DNA of 37,538 nucleotides from CAYQQU01 sp964419545 (GTDB lineage Bacteria; Bacteroidota; Bacteroidia; Chitinophagales; Saprospiraceae): the NCBI GenBank assembly GCA_964419545.1, contig CAYQQU010000057.1:1-37538 (forward strand), in the 5' to 3' direction. A model generated the notes under the pieces. That model made no database searches. It saw nothing but the letters and a program-made list of their open reading frames with translations, and was not told where the DNA came from. Within the stretch, counting starts at the first letter, position 1. Each line of letters opens with the position of its first letter. Below, in pieces: positions 33,131 to 37,538 of this stretch. The position numbers and the translations under genes are program-made.

Positions 33131-33211
33131 CCTCAAACCGGGTAACCTTTTCCTTAGCCGCCAAATAAAGAGCGTGTAGATGAATAATTTAACTCTAACA
33201 ACCTGTCTAAA

Positions 33212-33661
33212 ATGAAAAAGTTGCTTGGCACGCTCCTGATCCTGGGAGCAACTATAATGGTCTTGTCTGCTCAGACGCCCTCGGAAGTGGCGTTCGTGGA
33301 AGAAGCGGAAACGGTTTACGGTAAAGCAGTTGCGCGGGCGGGTTCCGAAGCTGCAGTTCCGTCAATGCGTCGCGCCGGCTTTTCGGGCGGACCGGCGGCA
33401 TTGTCCGAATACATTGCCGAAAACCTTCGATATCCGGAAATCGCGCTGGAAAATGCAGTGGAAGGAGAGGTGATCGTCCATTTTCATGTCGACCGCAAAG
33501 GCCGGATCTCAGATGTCGAGATCCGGCAAGGTCTGGACGCCGCCTGCAACCGGGAAGTGATCCGGATGGTGGAAGCCATGCCCCGGTGGGAGCCGGCCCG
33601 GCAAGGCGGTATGGCGGTATCCAACCCGGTAACGCTGGCGGTGCGGTTTAAACTGTATTAA
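33212..33661 (+). CDS. Secreted TonB C-terminal-domain protein
   Basis: A 149-residue protein with a signal peptide (KKLLGTLLILGATIMVLSAQ, cleaved near residue 21), a short linker, and a TonB-C fold (about residues 70-149). Motifs are LRYPEIALENAVEGEVIVHF, VDRKGRISDVEI and a terminal VRFKLY strand. Unlike true TonB it lacks a long Pro-rich spacer and, if cleaved, a membrane anchor. It may be a periplasmic single-domain relative rather than an energy transducer. The hexamer repeat lies in its upstream region. Confidence 0.82.
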   Translation: MKKLLGTLLILGATIMVLSAQTPSEVAFVEEAETVYGKAVARAGSEAAVPSMRRAGFSGGPAALSEYIAENLRYPEIALENAVEGEVIVHFHVDRKGRISDVEIRQGLDAACNREVIRMVEAMPRWEPARQGGMAVSNPVTLAVRFKLY

Positions 33662-33695
33662 AATCCCATGCATGATTTGGGGCGTTGGCCGGCAA

Positions 33696-34283
33696 TCAGA
33701 ACAATATACCGACGGACAAATAGACCACATTGTTCCTTGATTCCAGGGCATCGGTGGTAAAGACGTTGGTCAGGCCCCACTCGTGCTGCAGGTCGACGGT
33801 GAAGATGCCGAAATCCAAACCGGCGCCGGCATTGAGGGTCCAGAGGTTATCTTGCAAAACGAAATCTTCTACTTCGGCGAGCTGATCGTCGTTGTTGACG
33901 AGCAGGATAAGGCTGGGGCCGCCGTAGAGGCGCAGGCCGAGGTTTTCATCGGAAAACAGATCGCCGCCCACGTAAAGAGGAAAACGGAATCCTTCCAGTC
34001 GAAAATCGTAGTCCAGGTCGGTGGTGTTTACCGGGCCGATGCGTTCCAGGCGGGCGTTGCGCTGAAAATAATGCACCCCTGGCTGAACGTAGACCGACTG
34101 CCCGAAGCGCAGGTCGAAGCCGGCCTGCCAGCCGACTTTGCCGGTTACTTTATCATCTTCCAGGTCTTCCGCAAAATAGGAAGCATTGAGGCCGGCGCTG
34201 GGAATGAACCGCGTCTGGCCCAACAGAGAGAAGGTGGTGAATAAGGCAATAATTAATGTCAAGCATTTTTTGACAGTATTCAT
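33696..34283 (-). CDS. Outer-membrane beta-barrel protein (porin family)
   Basis: A 195-residue protein with a signal peptide (MNTVKKCLTLIIALFTTFSLLGQ). It then has alternating amphipathic strands rich in aromatic and Gly residues (SAGLNASYFAEDL, WQAGFDLRFGQSVYVQPGVHY, LRLYGGPSLILL, LNAGAGLDFGIFTVDLQHEWGL) and ends in the C-terminal strand NNVVYLSVGILF. The size fits an 8-strand barrel of the PorT/OmpW-like group common in Bacteroidota. The start is set at 34283 rather than 34370 because the signal peptide begins there. It is convergent with the TonB-domain gene; the role is unknown. Confidence 0.85.
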   Translation of the reverse strand: MNTVKKCLTLIIALFTTFSLLGQTRFIPSAGLNASYFAEDLEDDKVTGKVGWQAGFDLRFGQSVYVQPGVHYFQRNARLERIGPVNTTDLDYDFRLEGFRFPLYVGGDLFSDENLGLRLYGGPSLILLVNNDDQLAEVEDFVLQDNLWTLNAGAGLDFGIFTVDLQHEWGLTNVFTTDALESRNNVVYLSVGILF

Positions 34284-34457
34284 AATAGCATTTTCTATCC
34301 AACGAGTCAGATTATCAGATGTTTGGTTGGATCGGCAGGAGTCGGGGCGTCGGAAATGAGGCGGTTCCAATCGGCGGAGCCGGAATAGGCGCCTTCAGAG
34401 CAGCGGAAATCTTCCCTTCCGGCGGGCGTTCCACTTCCCTTTGCCCCTCCTTTTCCC

Positions 34458-34465
34458 TACCTTTG
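34458..34465 (+). promoter_or_regulatory. -7 box of the gene at 34515
   Basis: TACCTTTG matches TAnnTTTG, about 50 bp before the ATG at 34515. A TTTG is present only 14 bp upstream of the box, which is too close for the consensus, so support is partial. Confidence 0.45.
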
Positions 34466-34514
34466 TCGGAGGGGTTTGCCCCGCCCATTGATTGACTAAT
34501 CTCAGCTGCCAGCC

Positions 34515-35936
34515 ATGTCCCGACAGTTACTCGATACCGATCAGAAAGCTCTGGAAATCAATCTCGATCCTTGTATTTACGGCACCTTCGCCGAGATCGG
34601 CGCAGGGCAGGAGGTCGCCCGTCACTTTTTCCGCGTCGGCGCCGCCGCCGGCACCATCGCCAAGACGATGTCGGCTTACGACAAGACCTATTCCGACAAG
34701 ATCTACGGCCCCGAGCCCAGCGGCCGGTACGTGTGCGAGTCGCGCCTCTACAAGATGCTCGACCACGAGTACGACCTCATGCTGACGCGCCTGCAGAACG
34801 AACGGCCCGACAATAACTTTTTCGTCTTCGCCGATACGGTTTCCGCCATCAACTACCAGCGCACCATCAAGGGCGACGGCTGGCTGGGCATCCGCTTCCA
34901 GCTCCAGCCCGACGGTGAGCCCAACGACCTGGTACTGCACGTGCGCATGCTCGACAACGACAACCGGCTCCAGCAGCAGGCCATCGGCGTATTGGGCGTC
35001 AACCTCATCTACGCCTGCTACCGGTTCCATAACGATCCCGAGATCATGCTGGAATCGTTGATCGATAGCCTGCGCGGCCGCGTCAAAGTAGATATGGTGC
35101 GCCTCACCGGCCCCGACTTCGAGCATGTCGATAACCGTTTGCTGTCGCTGATCCTGGTAAAACACGGACTGACGGACGTGGCCATGTTCGGACCGGACGG
35201 CAGCAGCGTTCACGCCTCCGAGTTTTTGTACAAAAAAAGCGTGATGATCGTACGCGGCAGCTTCCGCCCGCCTACCCACGTCAACCTCGACATGCTCAAC
35301 GGCTGTTTCCAGCAGTTTCGCGAAGAAGAGAGCGTCGACCCCCGCAAGTCTTTCCTGCTTACCGAGATCACCCTCGACAACCTGCGCGGCGAAGGTGAAC
35401 TGGATGAAAAGGACTTCCTCGATCGCGCCACCTTGCTCAACGCACTCGGGCAGACCGTCGTGGTCTCCAACTGCCGGGAATACCACGGGCTGGTCAATTA
35501 CCTGGCCGACTTCAAAGTGTTCAATATCGGCATGGTGATCGGCGTGCGCGAATTGCTGGACCTGATCACCACCAAGTTCTACGAAAATACCGACGGCCGC
35601 CTCCTGGCCGCCTTCGGCGAGCTCTTTACCCGCAACGTCCGCTTTTACGTCTACCCCGCTATGCAGGAAGGCAGCGCCGAACTGATGCAGGCGGAAAACG
35701 TACCCATCCCCGAAGGCGTAAAATTCCTCTACCGCCACCTGCTCGACAACCGGCAGATCGTAGACGTGGAGAAGTACAATGCCGATATCCTCCACATCTT
35801 CTCCAAACAGGTCCTGCAGATGATCCAGAACGGCGAGACCGGATGGGAAGGGATGGTGCCGGCCAAGGTGGCGGGGCTGATCAAGGAGCAGTGTTTGTTC
35901 GGATTTCCTTCGGAGCAGATGGAGTTTGAATACTGA
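34515..35936 (+). CDS. Conserved protein of unknown function (YGTFAEIGAGQEVAR family)
   Basis: A 473-residue protein without a signal peptide or membrane helix, probably cytoplasmic. The N-terminus carries a striking conserved block (IYGTFAEIGAGQEVARHFF, about residues 22-40) followed by GTIAKTMSAYDKTYSD. The remainder has mixed alpha/beta composition with VSNCREYHGLVNYLADF and GVRELLDLITTKFYENTDGRLL blocks. I know this family only as a widespread conserved hypothetical. Some homologues carry unsupported names such as TonB-dependent receptor, which does not fit because no barrel or signal peptide is visible. It is a single-gene unit. Confidence 0.8.
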   Translation: MSRQLLDTDQKALEINLDPCIYGTFAEIGAGQEVARHFFRVGAAAGTIAKTMSAYDKTYSDKIYGPEPSGRYVCESRLYKMLDHEYDLMLTRLQNERPDNNFFVFADTVSAINYQRTIKGDGWLGIRFQLQPDGEPNDLVLHVRMLDNDNRLQQQAIGVLGVNLIYACYRFHNDPEIMLESLIDSLRGRVKVDMVRLTGPDFEHVDNRLLSLILVKHGLTDVAMFGPDGSSVHASEFLYKKSVMIVRGSFRPPTHVNLDMLNGCFQQFREEESVDPRKSFLLTEITLDNLRGEGELDEKDFLDRATLLNALGQTVVVSNCREYHGLVNYLADFKVFNIGMVIGVRELLDLITTKFYENTDGRLLAAFGELFTRNVRFYVYPAMQEGSAELMQAENVPIPEGVKFLYRHLLDNRQIVDVEKYNADILHIFSKQVLQMIQNGETGWEGMVPAKVAGLIKEQCLFGFPSEQMEFEY

Positions 35937-36081
35937 AAAGAATGGGCAAAATGAAGCTAAAAAATGTATGTGGATTCTGCCGGCATGCCGAACAATAATT
36001 GTTTTGACCTCAAGTTTTTTACTAAACCCGCAATGGGATCATTAAAAGAGGGAGGTTTTGATTTATAACAGCAATCAATTC

Positions 36082-36903
36082 ATGGGTCGATCCGGAAGAA
36101 ATTATCTTTTTCCTTGGCTTTTCGCCATTTCTCTCGTCCTCGCCTGCGGCGCCCCCGGCGAAAAGGCGGATCACAATGCCGGGCCTGCTGATTCTATTCC
36201 GGTCGTCGACACCGCGTCACCACCTGCCGATACCTTCGGCCTCGCCTACCTCACCGGCCGCTTCGATCCGGCAAATCATCCTGACTTCACGCGTATCGAA
36301 GACCAATATGCGGACCGCCCGGGCCTGTACCTGCGCACCGACGCCTACGACGCCTACAAAAAAATGCACGCTGCTGCGGACAGCGCCGGCATCCGCCTGG
36401 TAATCCGCTCCGCCGCCCGCAATTTCGACTATCAAAAAGACATCTGGGAGCGCAAGTGGAGCGGCGCGCGCCGCCTCTCCTCCGGCGAGAACGCCGCCCA
36501 AGCTTTTCCCGATCCCGTCCTGCGCGCCCGGAAGATCATGGAATACAGCGCTATGCCCGGCGCTTCCCGCCACCACTGGGGAACGGACATCGACCTGAAT
36601 GCTTTCAACAACAAATATTTCGAGAGCGGGGAAGGGCTGAAAATTTTCAACTGGCTTACGGCACACGCCGCCGCGTACGGCTTCTGCCGCCCGTATACCG
36701 CAAAAGGCGCCGGCCGCCCCCACGGCTACAACGAAGAAAAATGGCATTGGTCGTACGAGCCCGTCGCCCGGCCGCTGACCGAAGAGGCCCGATATTACCT
36801 CAAAGACGAGCTGCTCACCGGCTTCTCCGGAGCGGAGGCGGCGCCGGAGATCGGGGTGGTGGAAAAGTACGTATTAGGAGTGAGCGGGGCGTGTTGGGAG
36901 TAG
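36082..36903 (+). CDS. M15B D-alanyl-D-alanine carboxypeptidase lipoprotein (VanY-like)
   Basis: Zinc peptidase that trims the terminal D-Ala of peptidoglycan stem peptides. The 273-residue product has a lipoprotein signal (NYLFPWLFAISLVLAC, lipidated Cys22), a Pro/Asp linker, and the M15B domain. Visible motifs are IRSAARNFDYQ, SRHHWGTDIDLN (zinc His and Asp) and EKWHWSYEP (second His and catalytic region). The ATG at 36082 is chosen because the signal peptide follows it. A GGGAGG run at 36049-36055 is too far upstream for this ATG, so a start at a rare codon near 36058-36061 cannot be excluded. A family A element is inserted directly after its stop codon. Confidence 0.9.
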   Translation: MGRSGRNYLFPWLFAISLVLACGAPGEKADHNAGPADSIPVVDTASPPADTFGLAYLTGRFDPANHPDFTRIEDQYADRPGLYLRTDAYDAYKKMHAAADSAGIRLVIRSAARNFDYQKDIWERKWSGARRLSSGENAAQAFPDPVLRARKIMEYSAMPGASRHHWGTDIDLNAFNNKYFESGEGLKIFNWLTAHAAAYGFCRPYTAKGAGRPHGYNEEKWHWSYEPVARPLTEEARYYLKDELLTGFSGAEAAPEIGVVEKYVLGVSGACWE

Positions 36904-36906
36904 TTC

Positions 36907-37125
36907 CAGCGATTTTCGGTTTAGTAGTAAGCATTTTTTAATTCGCAGCGCCGCAGGCGCAAGATATTGGTAGATGGTTGCGAAAGAGAGGCTTCCGTGC
37001 CGAGGTACGGAATATTCCCTGCAGGCCGGCCGTCTTTCCAATTGCGTACGGCGTACAAAATAAGCTACTTTTAGCCCGTCCCGCCAAGACGAAAGCACAA
37101 CAATGTTTCAAACCGAGAATCGCAG
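36907..37125 (+). mobile_element. MITE-like element, family A, copy 3, with 9-bp target duplication
   Basis: A 219-bp element in the same orientation as copy 1, with an internal deletion of about 20 bp in the right palindrome arm. The ends are CAGCGATTTTCGGTTT and CAAACCGAGAATCGCAG. It is flanked by the exact 9-mer GAGTAGTTC on both sides (36898-36906 and 37126-37134). The left copy of the duplication contains the TAG stop codon of the carboxypeptidase gene, whose reading frame is therefore preserved. Confidence 0.92.
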
Positions 37126-37175
37126 GAGTAGTTCGGGGTTGGAGGGAAATGAGTTCGGCGGCATGCGCTACTACT

Positions 37176-37472
37176 TTACGGAGGTGTGGCATTCGCCAAT
37201 TCCAGCAGTATATCCGCATGGCAGGCAACGCTAAGATCACAGGTACACGCCAGGTCCTTGCCCCGCAGTTTTGACAAGTCGTAATATTCCGGGTTTTCCG
37301 CAATCTTTTGGAGAATGTAGGGCCGGTATAGCCGCATGCTTTCTTCGCGGGTATATTCTCCGCCTTGTTCAATGAGTTTGAATGGATTGCCCCAGCGGCT
37401 GGAGCGGTTTACGAGTATGGCGCCCTCCGGGAGTTTGGCGTAGCGGTTTCGGCGTTTGATGCGTTTGGGCAT
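37176..37472 (-). CDS. DUF4326 domain protein
   Basis: A 98-residue protein with the DUF4326 pattern: VNRSSRWGNPFKL near the N-terminus, then LRGKDLACTCDLSVACHADILLELAN at the C-terminus (landmark), where the CTC...C cysteines and His could bind a metal. The family occurs in bacteria and phages and has no established function. The gene stands alone beside a family A element. Upstream sequence to the window end (about 65 bp) shows no TAnnTTTG box. Confidence 0.88.
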   Translation of the reverse strand: MPKRIKRRNRYAKLPEGAILVNRSSRWGNPFKLIEQGGEYTREESMRLYRPYILQKIAENPEYYDLSKLRGKDLACTCDLSVACHADILLELANATPP

Positions 37473-37538
37473 GATTTACCTGGGTTTTAGAGCTTGTTTG
37501 GAGGTAGTCATTTTGGCTGCAAAACCCAGCTTTTGGAA

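Noticed and set aside
32958..33164. Minus-strand ORF with Cys-Gly repeats
   Set aside because: It is a translation of the hexamer repeat and overlaps the mnmG promoter; there is no independent coding evidence.

Overview
The window looks like chromosomal DNA of a fairly GC-rich member of the Bacteroidota, probably Saprospiria (Lewinella/Haliscomenobacter-like). The evidence is an F-type ATPase operon atpB-E-F-H-A-G without atpD/atpC, a giant vWA/HYR-type surface protein ending in a type IX secretion (T9SS) sorting domain, a fused alpha/beta 2-oxo acid dehydrogenase E1, and promoter elements matching the Bacteroidota consensus TTTG-N19-TAnnTTTG. The best example is upstream of nadE, with exact spacing. 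The genus is an inference.

Layout. 1-5618 (minus strand): ATP synthase operon with its own promoter and a terminator hairpin. 5690-6837: long gene-free leader with an orphan promoter and a MITE-like element (family C). 6838-13083 (+): 2081-residue secreted repeat protein. 13084-14540: gene-free region with several terminators, a 41-bp duplicate of the surface gene's 3' end, a 237-bp MITE-like element (family A copy 1) and a possible short transcript. 14541-20303 (minus): UvrD-type helicase-nuclease, Crp/Fnr regulator and dnaX. 20604-22241 (+): nadE. 22261-24258 (minus): E1 alpha/beta. 24388-25224 (+): dienelactone hydrolase-like lipoprotein. 25275-27800 (minus): class A PBP. 27801-28389: promoter remnant plus two different MITE-like elements in front of a lipoprotein gene whose only sensible start codon is ATA. 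29379-29846 (+): MarR regulator abutting an 18-bp perfect palindrome. 29889-30610: two more family A copies around a small ORF. 30640-31089: AT-rich stretch with a possible sRNA and a strong terminator. 31090-32955 (minus): mnmG. 33059-33130: 12-unit hexamer repeat. 33212-33661 (+): TonB-C-domain protein. 33696-34283 (minus): outer-membrane beta-barrel. 34515-35936 (+): conserved protein of unknown role. 36082-36903 (+): M15B D,D-carboxypeptidase lipoprotein. 36907-37125: family A copy 3. 37176-37472 (minus): DUF4326 protein.

Most genes are housekeeping (energy, replication clamp loader, NAD synthesis, cell wall, tRNA modification) with accessory material between them. The most interesting signals are non-coding. 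There are three unrelated families of short terminal-inverted-repeat elements, two of them with visible target-site duplications of 9 bp and 8 bp. dnaX carries an A9 run at the domain III/IV boundary where both alternative frames stop within six codons, as expected if slippage makes a short gamma-like form. There is also a lipoprotein gene with an ATA start and a self-operator-like palindrome touching the marR start codon. No CRISPR array, rRNA or tRNA was seen.
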